NCBI RefSeq assembly: GCF_027257875.1
Contig: NZ_JAPVQY010000017.1
Coordinates: 1-64,000 of the forward strand
Length of the DNA stretch: 64,000 nt
DNA from: Burkholderia sp. IMCC1007
GTDB taxonomy: Bacteria; Pseudomonadota; Gammaproteobacteria; Burkholderiales; Burkholderiaceae
Direction: 5' to 3'
Below are positions 28,644 through 36,690 of this stretch, piece by piece. The position numbers and the translations under genes were made by a program. The notes beneath the pieces were generated by a model that worked only from the letters and a program-made list of their open reading frames with translations, did no database searches and was not told the origin of the DNA. Numbering within the stretch: the stretch's first letter is position 1; each line of letters begins with the position of its first letter.

Positions 28644-29110
28644 TGCGACGCGGCGTGTTCGCGGGATAGCGCTCGCCGCAATCAAGGAAGTGCGGCGCCG
28701 TGACCGGCGGCGGGCTTGATCGCTCGAACATATGAAGCGCAGCTTCGACGAAGAAGCCGGCCCTCGATCATCAATGTGTCCCCGTTTCTTCCGTTTCGGG
28801 GCGAATTGAATTATCCGGGCGCGCGGACACCGCTGTCCGCGCCCGGTCAACTTCAACTATTCGACTTCCATGCCGGAAAGTGCTGCACAATCACGGCTCT
28901 GCTGACGGACTGTCGGAAACACGCGATGAATTTCGCGCCGGATGCTCTTTCCGGCGTGACCCGGGGCGGAAACCCACCCGACCCGCGGGTTCTGCTTGGG
29001 AGCACGGGCCACGCCGTTGCCCTTTCTCAAGGATTCGCAGAATTTGCCGTTATCTCAGTTCATCCTGAACCTTTCCCTCGTCGTGGCGAGGACGCGCTCT
29101 GACACCGGCG
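28644..29110. other. Intergenic region before the diguanylate cyclase gene
   Basis: The 467 bases contain one strong hairpin (28815-28846, listed separately) that probably ends the etf operon, and then about 260 bases of leader upstream of the cyclase gene. The leader is GC-rich and could fold, but I could not match it to the c-di-GMP-I riboswitch or another riboswitch class by eye. Frames across it show no protein likeness. Confidence 0.45.
28815..28846. terminator. GC-rich hairpin, probable terminator of the etf-citE operon
   Basis: CCGGGCG and CGGACA blocks on the left pair with TGTCCG and CGCCCGG on the right, with a two-base bulge on the left and a short four-base loop. The stem is about 13 bp and very stable. 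It has no clean T tract, so it may be a terminator aided by Rho or an mRNA 3' stabiliser. Confidence 0.45.
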
Positions 29111-30313
29111 ATGAGAGTCGATTTAGCAACCCTTTACTTTCTGATAATCGGAACGCTGTTGTCCAGTTCCGCGATGATGTATTGGGAGCACACGTCTCAT
29201 CCCAAGCGCGGCAAGGAACTGCGGATGCTTGCGGCCGGGTATGCGACGCTCGGGATCGGCTGCGCGACGGCGGCATTCCGGAACGAACTGCTCGGCGCCG
29301 CTGGCGCTGCTGTCAGCAATCTCGTGATTCTGACCGGTTATCTGATCGTTCTGCACGCGGTGGCCATGTTCAACGGCCGGCGGCATGTCGCGGGTTCCAT
29401 CGGGTTGCTGGTCTTGATGGGGATGACGTGGATGGTAGGCGGCTCGCGCTGGCAGGCTGTCGTATGGCTTTATGCCAGTGCGTTCCCGATCGCGCTCGTT
29501 TCGGCCATGACGGCCTTCGAGCTGATGCGAAACGACGGAATGCCGTCGGTTCAATCTCGCCGCGTCGCGGTCGCGGTGACGGGTATCCACGCGATGTTTT
29601 ACGCCGCGAGGGCGTTCGTCCTGCCGTGGCTTGCTCCGATCTTTGGCGCGCACGTGCTGGCGGTTGCCAGCGAAATCACCATGTACGAAGGCGTGCTCTA
29701 TTCGGTGGTTTTGCCGATGACGTTGCTTCGGCTCACCCGGGAAGAAGTTCATGGCGAGTTGCTGCGGGAGTCTCGTACGGATTATTTGACGCGCGTGGGT
29801 AATCGGAAGCTGTTTTTCGAAGAGGGCGAGCGGGCGATCAACGACTGCGCGCTGCATCGGCGCCCCGTCACGCTGCTTGCGTTCGATCTCGACCACTTCA
29901 AGAGAATCAACGACCGCTACGGGCACAAGACCGGTGACGAGGTGTTGAAGTCGTTCGCGGAAACCGTTCGAGCCGCTACGGATGCGGAGGCGATTCTCGC
30001 GCGCATCGGCGGGGAAGAATTTGCGGCGCTGCTGCCCGGGCACGACAGCCACAGCGCAAAAAAGGTCGGCGATGGCGTTGCAGAACGGTTTGCAACGCTG
30101 TCGCACAACGCCAACGGTGCGCCAATTTACGCGACCGTCAGCATTGGTCTGGCGGAATTCGGGCGCGATACGGCTTCGCTTACCGATCTGCTAGCGTCAG
30201 CCGACCTCGCGTTGTATCGCGCCAAGTCGCTGGGCGGTAATCGACTCGTCCATCACGCTGACGGGCGAGCCCTGGAACAAGAAGAACCGCCGCCTCTCCA
30301 GCAGCCAGGCTGA
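29111..30313 (+). CDS. Membrane-bound diguanylate cyclase (GGDEF domain)
   Basis: The 400-residue protein has about six hydrophobic segments in residues 5-205 (no known sensor domain recognised), then a GGDEF domain from about 215. The active site is GGEEF (300-304), a functional variant, and the substrate-binding DLDHFKRIND segment (259-268) is intact. The four residues where the inhibitory RxxD site would be are Asp-Ala-Glu-Ala, so product inhibition at an I-site is probably absent. It would make c-di-GMP, the activator of cellulose synthase, whose export genes lie about 22 kb upstream. The ATG lacks a strong ribosome site. It converges on an aminotransferase gene. Confidence 0.9.
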   Translation: MRVDLATLYFLIIGTLLSSSAMMYWEHTSHPKRGKELRMLAAGYATLGIGCATAAFRNELLGAAGAAVSNLVILTGYLIVLHAVAMFNGRRHVAGSIGLLVLMGMTWMVGGSRWQAVVWLYASAFPIALVSAMTAFELMRNDGMPSVQSRRVAVAVTGIHAMFYAARAFVLPWLAPIFGAHVLAVASEITMYEGVLYSVVLPMTLLRLTREEVHGELLRESRTDYLTRVGNRKLFFEEGERAINDCALHRRPVTLLAFDLDHFKRINDRYGHKTGDEVLKSFAETVRAATDAEAILARIGGEEFAALLPGHDSHSAKKVGDGVAERFATLSHNANGAPIYATVSIGLAEFGRDTASLTDLLASADLALYRAKSLGGNRLVHHADGRALEQEEPPPLQQPG

Positions 30314-30365
30314 TGCAGTCGATCCGGACAGGCATGTTTGCGGCGGCACAATTCGCGGGCGACCG

Positions 30366-31532
30366 TCATGCGCGGTCCAGCGCGAAGCGCACCCTGTCTC
30401 CGAGCGTGCGCAACCGCTCGACCGGTTCGTTCGAGAACACGAACCGGACGTACTGCTCGCCGTGTGCGACGCCCCATCCGGTCATCGCCGTCGCACATAC
30501 GCCGCGGCTCAGCAACCGTTCCGACATCTGCGCTCCGGTCAGGCCGAAGTCGGACACGCGCAGCAGCATCGACCAGCCGCCCGCCGGCATGCCGAACGGC
30601 AGCCCCGACAGTTCGGCGGCGATCGTGTCGCGGCGCCGCTCGAGTTCGCCTACATAGCCAGGCAGATCGGATGCGGAATGCTCGAGCGCGACCGCCGCGG
30701 CTTCCTGGGCAATGCCGACCGGCACCACGACATTGGCGAGCGACACTGCGACGAGATCGGGAATCAGCCATTCCGGCGCGACGATCCAGCCTACCCGCCA
30801 GCCAATCATCCGAAGCTCCTTCGACGCTGCACCGACCGTGATCGTACGCTCGGCCATGTCGGGCAGGCTCGCGGGATGGATGACCGTTCGTCCATCGAAG
30901 AGCAGCCGTTCCATCGCACTGTCGAGGATCAGCAGCAGATCGTTCTGCACACACAGCCTTGCGATCAGCCGCCAGTCGGACGCATCGAAGCAACCGCCCG
31001 AAGGCATCGACGGAGACATCAGCAGCATGGCCCGCGTGTTCGGACCGATTGCCGCCCGCAGCGCGGCCTGGTCCAGCTTCCATTCGCCGCCCGGCGTGAA
31101 GTCGAACGGTACTTGCCGGGGCACGCCGCCCGCAAGGCGGATGCGATTGAGCAGCCCCGCGTACGTCGGATCGGTGACGATGACTTCGTCGCCGATCTCG
31201 ACGGTGGCGAGCAGCGTATTCAGAATGCCGGAGAGTCCGCCCGCCGAAATCACCACCTGGTCGGCCGTAAAGCGCTGCCCCGAAAGCGCCGACACATGGG
31301 CGGCAGCGCTCGCGCGCAGCCGATCCTGACCGACGAACGGCAAATAGGAGTTCGCCGAATCCCGCTCGATTGCCGCTCGGGTGAAGGCGAGCGCCTCTAT
31401 AGTGGGCGGGATGTCGGTATCGAGATTTTCCAGTCGCAATAGATCGACGTCGGCGTGATCGGCGATCGAGCCCATGCGATCGACGCCGATGCCGGCGATG
31501 TGCTGGAGACGGGCAGGACGATTGTGGCGCAT
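30366..31532 (-). CDS. Class I/II pyridoxal-phosphate aminotransferase
   Basis: The 388-residue product is a fold-type I aminotransferase of the AspC/AlaT superfamily. It has SAGGLSGI (PLP phosphate region, about 95-102), TDPTY, P-S-M-P-S-G-G in place of the usual NPxNPTG, the LDSAMERL segment and the Schiff-base lysine in GAASKELRM followed by the WRVGW arginine motif. The altered NPxNPTG motif suggests an unusual substrate. It is divergent from a GntR/FCD regulator across 41 bases, so the two are probably one regulatory unit. Reaction unknown. Confidence 0.85.
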   Translation of the reverse strand: MRHNRPARLQHIAGIGVDRMGSIADHADVDLLRLENLDTDIPPTIEALAFTRAAIERDSANSYLPFVGQDRLRASAAAHVSALSGQRFTADQVVISAGGLSGILNTLLATVEIGDEVIVTDPTYAGLLNRIRLAGGVPRQVPFDFTPGGEWKLDQAALRAAIGPNTRAMLLMSPSMPSGGCFDASDWRLIARLCVQNDLLLILDSAMERLLFDGRTVIHPASLPDMAERTITVGAASKELRMIGWRVGWIVAPEWLIPDLVAVSLANVVVPVGIAQEAAAVALEHSASDLPGYVGELERRRDTIAAELSGLPFGMPAGGWSMLLRVSDFGLTGAQMSERLLSRGVCATAMTGWGVAHGEQYVRFVFSNEPVERLRTLGDRVRFALDRA

Positions 31533-31545
31533 CGCAGCTCCGGTG

Positions 31546-31573
31546 TTGTTACAATTTAATAGATAATAGATAA
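31546..31573. promoter_or_regulatory. Palindrome and direct repeats between aminotransferase and GntR genes
   Basis: The 41-base divergent region holds a perfect palindrome TTGTTACAA (31546-31554) and two adjacent copies of TAGATAA (31560-31566, 31567-31573) that abut the GntR start codon. GntR proteins of the FCD class bind short GT...AC palindromes, so this is a likely operator. No ribosome site precedes ATG 31574. Confidence 0.5.
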
Positions 31574-32236
31574 ATGGTGGTCGGAATGAATCAGGAAGTC
31601 AAGGGAGAACCGTCGCTGGCCGATCGGATCGCCGCCGCATTGGCGGACCGCATCATCTCGGGCGTCATTGCGCCGGGGGAGTGGCTGCGTCAGGACCACA
31701 TCGCCGCCGAATTCGGCGCGAGTCATGTGCCGGTACGCGAGGCGTTCAGACGGCTGGAAGCGCAGGGGTTGGCAGTGGTAGAACCGCGACGAGGCGTGCG
31801 GGCGGCGCCGCTCGAGCCATCCGACGTACTCGAAATGGCCAAGATGCGCGCCGCTTTCGAGTCGCTCGCGCTGCGGGAGGCGATCCCCGCGCTCGACGCG
31901 GGGGCGCTGGAGGAACTCGATGCGATCCTCGACCAGGAGTCGGCGGCGCACGGCGTAGCCGTGCTCGGCACACTGAACCAGCGGTTTCATCGCGCTTTGG
32001 CGGCGCGATGCGGAATGCCGCGCCTCCTCGACGCAATCGACGACATGCATCGGACCAGCTCACGGCATCTGTACGCGACGTGGCAGCAACTCGACTGGCA
32101 GGGCCGCTCGAACGACGAGCATCGAAACATCGTCCGGGCGATACGCGACGGCGATGTGGACGCAGCATGCGCGGCCCTGTCCGCGCACATTCTGGCTGCG
32201 GGCGACGCGCTGGCTGATGCGTTGCGTAGCCGGTAG
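31574..32236 (+). CDS. GntR-family regulator, FCD (FadR-like) subfamily
   Basis: The 220-residue product has an N-terminal GntR winged HTH (LADRI-x-x-ALADRIISGVIAPGEWL, then the VPVREAFRRLEAQGL recognition region, about residues 15-75). An all-helical FCD ligand-binding domain follows, with the D/H metal-site pattern (about 90-215). FCD regulators usually respond to organic acids. ATG 31574 has no ribosome site; ATG 31586 four codons in is an alternative. It probably represses the divergent aminotransferase gene and itself. Confidence 0.87.
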   Translation: MVVGMNQEVKGEPSLADRIAAALADRIISGVIAPGEWLRQDHIAAEFGASHVPVREAFRRLEAQGLAVVEPRRGVRAAPLEPSDVLEMAKMRAAFESLALREAIPALDAGALEELDAILDQESAAHGVAVLGTLNQRFHRALAARCGMPRLLDAIDDMHRTSSRHLYATWQQLDWQGRSNDEHRNIVRAIRDGDVDAACAALSAHILAAGDALADALRSR

Positions 32237-32312
32237 GCGCGTCGGGTCGCCACTCACGGCCCAACCCCACCGCTACCCGCTAGAATTGCGGTTTTCAGCC
32301 CGGAACACCTCC

Positions 32313-33758
32313 ATGTCTTTTGCCTCGCTTGGCCTGATCGAGCCGTTGCTGCGCAATCTGCAGAACCTCAATTACCAGACACCTACGCCGGTGCAGGCCA
32401 AGGCGATTCCCGTTGTCCTGAGTGGCAACGACGTGATGGCCGCCGCCCAGACCGGCACCGGCAAGACCGCCGGCTTTGCGCTGCCGCTGCTGCAACGGCT
32501 GGTGCAACACGGCCCGGCCGTATCGAGCAACCGCGCGCGCGTTCTCGTGCTGGTGCCCACGCGTGAACTGGCCGAACAAGTGCTGCAGAGCTTCGTCGAA
32601 TACGGCAAAGGCCTCGACCTGCGATTCCTCGCCGCCTACGGCGGCGTGAGCATCAACCCGCAGATGATGAAGCTGCGCAAGGGCGTCGACTTGCTCGTTG
32701 CCACGCCTGGCCGTTTGCTCGATCTCAATCGCCAGAACGCCGTGCAGTTCGATCAGGTGCAGACGCTGGTGCTCGACGAAGCCGACCGCATGCTCGATCT
32801 CGGCTTCGCGCGCGAACTCAACGCCGTGTTTGCCGCGTTGCCCGCTCAGCGCCAGACGCTGCTGTTCTCCGCGACGTTCACCGACGACATCCGCGCGATG
32901 GCGGCGAGCATTCTGCGCAACCCCGTCAATATCAGCGTCAGCCCGCCCAATGCCACGGCCAGCAAGATCAAGCAGTGGGTCGTGCCGGTGGACAAGCGGA
33001 ACAAGCCTGAACTCTTCATGCATCTCGTGGCCGAGAACAACTGGGAGCACGCACTGGTGTTCGTCAAGACGCGCGCCGGCGTGGATTACCTGGCGGCCAT
33101 GCTGAATGACGCGGGCTATGCCGTCGATACGATTCACGGCGACAAGCCGCAACCGGCGCGCCTGCGTGCGCTGGAGCGCTTCAAGACGGGCGAAGTACAG
33201 ATGCTGGTCGCGACCGACGTGGCTGCGCGCGGTCTGGATATCGACGACCTGCCGCTCGTGATCAACGTCGATCTGCCGATCGTCGCGCAAGACTATGTGC
33301 ACCGTATCGGCCGTACGGGCCGCGCGGGTGCGAGCGGTGTGGCGGTGTCCCTCGTGTGTGCCGACGAAGCGCCGCAACTGGCCGCGATCGAAGCGCTGAT
33401 CCGGCAGACGCTGCGCCGCGAGGAAGAGCCGGGTTTTGAAGCCGAACACCGCGTGCCGGAAACCAGCTCGACCGGCCAGATCATCAAGAAACCCAAGAAG
33501 CCGAAGAAGCCCAAAGTGCCGCAGGCCGCGCCGAGCGCCATGCCGGCGTCCGGCAAAAAGCCGCGGCCGCAAGGTGGCGAAGGCAAACACAAGCCTGCGG
33601 GCCAGCGCGCTGCGACCGCGGGGAAAGGCGCGAGCGTTCTCAGCGGTAGCCCGTTCAGCGTGCAGAAGCCGCGCAGCAAACCCGCCGGCAAGCCGGCGGC
33701 GAGCGCACGCAAGCCGGCCGCCAAACCTGCTGGCGGCGCGGGCAAACGCCGACCGTGA
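32313..33758 (+). CDS. rhlE: DEAD-box RNA helicase, RhlE type
   Basis: This ATP-dependent RNA helicase likely acts in ribosome assembly and RNA turnover. The 481-residue protein has the Q motif (TPTPVQ), AQTGTGKT (motif I, about 45-52), PTRELA, GGVSIN, TPGRLLD, DEAD (with RMLDLGF), SAT and HRIGRTGRAG. A Lys/Pro/Ala-rich basic tail of roughly 110 residues ends the protein, typical of RhlE. ATG 32313 precedes the Q motif at the usual distance; the open frame upstream overlaps the GntR gene in another frame and is not coding. The gene end abuts a scar of mobile DNA. Confidence 0.93.
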   Translation: MSFASLGLIEPLLRNLQNLNYQTPTPVQAKAIPVVLSGNDVMAAAQTGTGKTAGFALPLLQRLVQHGPAVSSNRARVLVLVPTRELAEQVLQSFVEYGKGLDLRFLAAYGGVSINPQMMKLRKGVDLLVATPGRLLDLNRQNAVQFDQVQTLVLDEADRMLDLGFARELNAVFAALPAQRQTLLFSATFTDDIRAMAASILRNPVNISVSPPNATASKIKQWVVPVDKRNKPELFMHLVAENNWEHALVFVKTRAGVDYLAAMLNDAGYAVDTIHGDKPQPARLRALERFKTGEVQMLVATDVAARGLDIDDLPLVINVDLPIVAQDYVHRIGRTGRAGASGVAVSLVCADEAPQLAAIEALIRQTLRREEEPGFEAEHRVPETSSTGQIIKKPKKPKKPKVPQAAPSAMPASGKKPRPQGGEGKHKPAGQRAATAGKGASVLSGSPFSVQKPRSKPAGKPAASARKPAAKPAGGAGKRRP

Positions 33759-33761
33759 CCG

Positions 33762-33857
33762 TTGTTGCCCCCGGCTGGCGGCGATGCGCCGGTCGTGCTG
33801 ATCGTGCCGGGCTCGGGCGCGATCGACAGGAACGGCAACGAACCCATTGGCCTCGAG
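33762..33857 (+). pseudogene. Alpha/beta-hydrolase N-terminal fragment
   Basis: About 30 codons directly after the helicase stop read PVVLIVPGSG and DRNGN, the oxyanion-loop region of secreted dienelactone-type alpha/beta hydrolases (V-V-L-x-x-x-GSG-x-x-DRDGN). The frame then runs into sequence that belongs, in another frame, to a recombinase tail, so only this fragment survives. It marks one side of a deletion or insertion scar. Confidence 0.5.
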
Positions 33858-33858
33858 G

Positions 33859-34047
33859 CATCGACCTACAGAGATGTCGACGACGCAGATCTATACGCAC
33901 GTGGCGATTGGGAAGCTGAAGGCAATTCACGCGAGCACGCACCCGATGCGGCAAGGGCCGGTGGACTGGCGCGAAGCGATCACGCTGCTGCTGACGGAGC
34001 TGGAGCGCGAGGCGCGGGAGGAGCCCAACGAGGCGGATGACGTATAG
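33859..34047 (+). pseudogene. Tyrosine recombinase/integrase C-terminal fragment
   Basis: The fragment holds the end of a phage-type integrase: STTQIYTHV with the tyrosine that would form the DNA-protein bond, followed by KLKAIH-x-x-THP, a pattern typical of the extreme C terminus of site-specific tyrosine recombinases. All upstream catalytic residues (R, K, HxxR) are missing, so it is dead. It is probably the remnant of the integrase that brought in the following HTH and DUF29 genes. Confidence 0.8.
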
Positions 34048-34099
34048 GACGAAGTGCTATGATCGGCGAACTGGATGCAGAGGCAGGCGAGAGGAAGCG

Positions 34100-34405
34100 A
34101 TGAGCGACAAGCTACTCAAGGCATTGAGCGAGACAGCGCAGGGGCTGCACGAGGCGGGCGCGATGGAGGCGGTGACGCTGCGCGAGTTCGATGCGCTGAG
34201 CCTGCCGCCGGTGAAGACATACAGCGCGGCGCAGATCCGCCGGCTGCGGTTGCGCAGCAGGGCGAGCCAGGCGGTGTTCGCGGCGTACCTGAACACGAGC
34301 ACGTCGACGGTGCAGAAGTGGGAACAGGGACAGAAGCAACCGAACGGGCCGTCGCTGAAGCTGCTTGACCTGGTTGACCGTAAGGGGCTGGAGGCGCTGC
34401 TGTGA
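34100..34405 (+). CDS. Antitoxin-like HTH regulator (HigA/NadS type), no toxin partner
   Basis: The 101-residue product has an N-terminal helical arm and a C-terminal XRE-type HTH (about 50-95: AAQIRRLRLRSRASQAVFAAYL then STSTVQKWEQGQKQPNGPSLKLL). This is the layout of HigA/NadS antitoxins, which follow a RelE/HigB toxin gene. Here the upstream sequence is an integrase fragment and I see no toxin frame, so it is an orphan. ATG 34100 follows GAGGAAG. It may still bind a chromosomal operator or neutralise a toxin elsewhere. Confidence 0.82.
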   Translation: MSDKLLKALSETAQGLHEAGAMEAVTLREFDALSLPPVKTYSAAQIRRLRLRSRASQAVFAAYLNTSTSTVQKWEQGQKQPNGPSLKLLDLVDRKGLEALL

Positions 34406-34454
34406 CGTGGAACCGGGATCGAGTATGGACAGGGATCCGAAGGAGAAGGCAACG

Positions 34455-34889
34455 ATGAAGGCAAGCCGCTATGACAAGGATGTGATTGCGTGGTCGCAGG
34501 AGCAGGCGCAGTTGCTGCGCAGCGGCCGGTTCTCTGAGCTGGACATTGAACACCTCGCTGAGGAGATCGAAGACGTGGGCAAGAGCGAGCAGCGAGAACT
34601 GGCGAGCCGGATGGCGGTGCTGTTGGCGCATCTGCTGAAGTGGCAGTACCAGCCGGGCCGACGTGGTGCGAACTGGCAGGTGACGATCAAAGCGCAGCGC
34701 GCGGGAATCGAACGGCGGCTGGCGAAGACGCCGAGCCTGCAGGCGTCGCTGGCGGATCCGGACTGGTGGGCGGATGCGTGGGGCGATGCGGTGGTGGCGG
34801 CGGCGAGCGAAACGGGGTTGGGGTCGTTCCCGGAGACATGCCCGTGGGGCGTCGACCAAGTGTTGTCGACGGACTGGCTGCCGGAATAA
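34455..34889 (+). CDS. DUF29 family protein
   Basis: The 144-residue product matches the DUF29 family along its length: YDKDVIAWSQEQAQLLR, LDIEHLAEEIEDVGKSE, VLLAHLLKWQYQP and the terminal FPETCPW motif. The function of DUF29 is unknown; members are small, helical, common in cyanobacteria and on mobile regions of proteobacteria. ATG 34455 follows GAAGGAGAAGG. It lies 49 bases after the orphan antitoxin-like gene and ends in a terminator-like hairpin, suggesting a two-gene cargo unit of a degraded island. Confidence 0.88.
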   Translation: MKASRYDKDVIAWSQEQAQLLRSGRFSELDIEHLAEEIEDVGKSEQRELASRMAVLLAHLLKWQYQPGRRGANWQVTIKAQRAGIERRLAKTPSLQASLADPDWWADAWGDAVVAAASETGLGSFPETCPWGVDQVLSTDWLPE

Positions 34890-34897
34890 CGATGAGG

Positions 34898-34918
34898 GCG
34901 GGCGCGCAATGCGCCCGC
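34898..34918 (+). terminator. Hairpin after the DUF29 gene
   Basis: Perfect 8-bp arms GCGGGCGC and GCGCCCGC with a five-base loop start nine bases after the DUF29 stop codon. No T tract follows, so it may be a Rho-assisted terminator. Confidence 0.5.
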
Positions 34919-35348
34919 TGTAGCGGCTCGGGCGCCGGCCCGGCGAGGTGTTCCAGTCCTCCGGCGAATCCTTCTGAAGCTGTGCGTAGCGCCGCGCGAT
35001 CCGTCCGCTGCGGATCGCGCTGAACCAATACAGATGGGGATTTGCGGCGTGGTACAGATTGCACCACGTCGCATTCGACGTGCGTCGTCGAATGGCCCTG
35101 TGGAACCAGTGTGCGCATGATAAGGCTGCCGTCGGGCGAGCGGTGCTGCCGGCGCGTGCCTGAAGTGGGGTCGCATATGAACCACCCGACTTACCGATTT
35201 GCGGCCGCATAGGCACAACGTCCCCGTCCGGTAACGGACCGGACCGGACCCGCGTCAATATTGCCAACCGCAATAGCGCCATTAAACCCATTGCATTGCC
35301 AGCATGTAGGCGGGAACCGTATCTTGGTCTCCATTCAAGGAGACAGAT
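34919..35348. other. Non-coding scar between DUF29 and the PanE-like gene
   Basis: This 430-base stretch holds no gene I can support. A minus-strand frame around 34940-35090 reads like a short piece of ordinary protein, rich in Tyr, Trp and His (for example NLYHAANPHLYWFSAI). It may be another relic, but I cannot name a family. The last 80 bases are less GC-rich and should hold the promoter of the catabolic operon that starts at 35349. Confidence 0.45.
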
Positions 35349-36299
35349 ATGAAGATCGCATTTCTGGGCGCTGGCGCGCTGGGTTGTGCCATCGGTTCCG
35401 CGCTGACGGAAGGTGGGCATGAGACGTGGCTCGTGGACCGCTTTGCCGCTCACGTCGACGCCATGACGCGCGACGGCCTCCAGGTCGACGACGAGCGCGG
35501 CACGCGCCGCGTCGCGGTTCGCGCGACGATGGATCCCGCCGAAGTCGGTCCGGTCGACCTCGTCGTCGTGCTGGTCAAGTCGTTCCACACGGATTCCGCG
35601 ATGCGCGGCGCGCGCGATCTCATCGGGCCTGAAACGGTCGTGCTGTCGCTGCAGAACGGCCTCGGTCACGAAGACGTGCTAAGCGAGATCGTCGGACGCG
35701 AACGCGTGCTGGCCGGCAAGACCTACGTCGGCGGCGTGCTGCGTGCGCCAGGCCATATTCAATCAGGCGTGACGGGCAAGCTCACGATCATCGGCGAACT
35801 CGACGGTCGCATCACGCGCCGCGTGCAAGCGATCGCGGATGCGTTCAACAGCGCCGGTCTGACGACCACGGTCAGCGACAACATCGTCGGCACGATGTGG
35901 GACAAGCTGCTCATCAACGTCGCGACGGGCGCGATCACGGGCATCACGCGCCTCACCTACGGCCAGCTCTACGACGAGCCCGTTCTGAAAGCCACGTCGC
36001 TCGCGGCCATCGACGAAGCGATGACTGTCGCGAAAGCCGCCGGCATCACGCTGTCGATCAAAAACGCCGAAGACGCGTGGAACATGGCCGCCGACGGCCT
36101 TTCACCCGCATTCAAAACCTCGATGCTGCAAAGCATCGAGAAGTCGTCGCTCACCGAAATCGACTTCATCAACGGCGCGGTCGTGCGGTGGGGCGAGCGG
36201 CTGGGCGTGCCGACGCCGGTGAATTCGACGCTCGTCGCCTGCATCAAGGGCATCGAACGCGCGTTGACGGACCGCCAGAAAGAAGGAGCCCAGGCATGA
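35349..36299 (+). CDS. PanE/ApbA-family ketopantoate reductase-like oxidoreductase
   Basis: The 316-residue product has the family layout. An N-terminal Rossmann domain carries GAGALGCAIG (7-16), and VLVKSFHT (about 77-84) holds the conserved lysine. A QNGLGHED segment follows, then a C-terminal helical domain with KLLINV-x-TGAITG. Classic PanE reduces 2-dehydropantoate with NADPH. Here the gene leads an operon with VOC, MaoC, CoA-transferase and shikimate-dehydrogenase genes, so a 2-keto or 3-keto acid in a catabolic route is the likelier substrate. ATG 35349 follows AAGGAG, and the stop overlaps the next start (ATGA). Confidence 0.85.
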   Translation: MKIAFLGAGALGCAIGSALTEGGHETWLVDRFAAHVDAMTRDGLQVDDERGTRRVAVRATMDPAEVGPVDLVVVLVKSFHTDSAMRGARDLIGPETVVLSLQNGLGHEDVLSEIVGRERVLAGKTYVGGVLRAPGHIQSGVTGKLTIIGELDGRITRRVQAIADAFNSAGLTTTVSDNIVGTMWDKLLINVATGAITGITRLTYGQLYDEPVLKATSLAAIDEAMTVAKAAGITLSIKNAEDAWNMAADGLSPAFKTSMLQSIEKSSLTEIDFINGAVVRWGERLGVPTPVNSTLVACIKGIERALTDRQKEGAQA

Positions 36300-36688
36300 G
36301 CGCATCGAAAGCCTATCTCGAACACGTTGCGATCTGGGTGAAGGACATCCACTGGCATATCCGTTTCTTCGAACACGTGCTCGGCATGACGATGCGGGAA
36401 GTCGACGGCCCGCGCGAGGAACCGCGTCAGTACTGGACGCTGGGCGGCCTGCAGTTCATCAGCGCGCCGGAGCACGAAGGGACCGAAGGCCGGCTCGCGC
36501 ATCTCGGCGTGATGTGCGAAGACCTCGAAGCGGCGATTGCCGCCGCGCAAGCATTCGGTGTCACCGAGATGCCGCAGGGACGCAATTGGCTGCGTCTGCC
36601 CGACGGGCTCGCCGTCGAACTCATTCAGGCCCGGCCTGCCACCTGCGTCGCGCAGGCGCTGGCGATCAACCCACGCGCGGAGGCGTGA
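36296..36688 (+). CDS. VOC-superfamily (glyoxalase/dioxygenase-like) protein
   Basis: The 130-residue product is a single VOC unit pair (beta-alpha-beta-beta-beta): LEHVAIWVKDI...RFFEHVLGM at the N terminus and LAHLGVMCEDLEAAIAAA with LPDGLAVELIQ at the C terminus. His9 (EHVAIW), His69 and Glu109 (VELIQ) are placed like VOC metal ligands. VOC proteins include glyoxalases, epimerases and lactone-processing enzymes, and the reaction is undetermined. Its ATG overlaps the stop of the PanE-like gene, and the MaoC gene follows two bases after its stop codon. Confidence 0.82.
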   Translation: MSASKAYLEHVAIWVKDIHWHIRFFEHVLGMTMREVDGPREEPRQYWTLGGLQFISAPEHEGTEGRLAHLGVMCEDLEAAIAAAQAFGVTEMPQGRNWLRLPDGLAVELIQARPATCVAQALAINPRAEA

Positions 36689-36690
36689 GC

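Noticed and set aside
28716..29102. Possible small gene upstream of the cyclase
   Set aside because: The frame crosses a terminator-like hairpin and shows no coding character or ribosome site.
34940..35090. Minus-strand Tyr/Trp/His-rich peptide after DUF29
   Set aside because: Possible relic, but no family could be named and no start or stop fits a gene.
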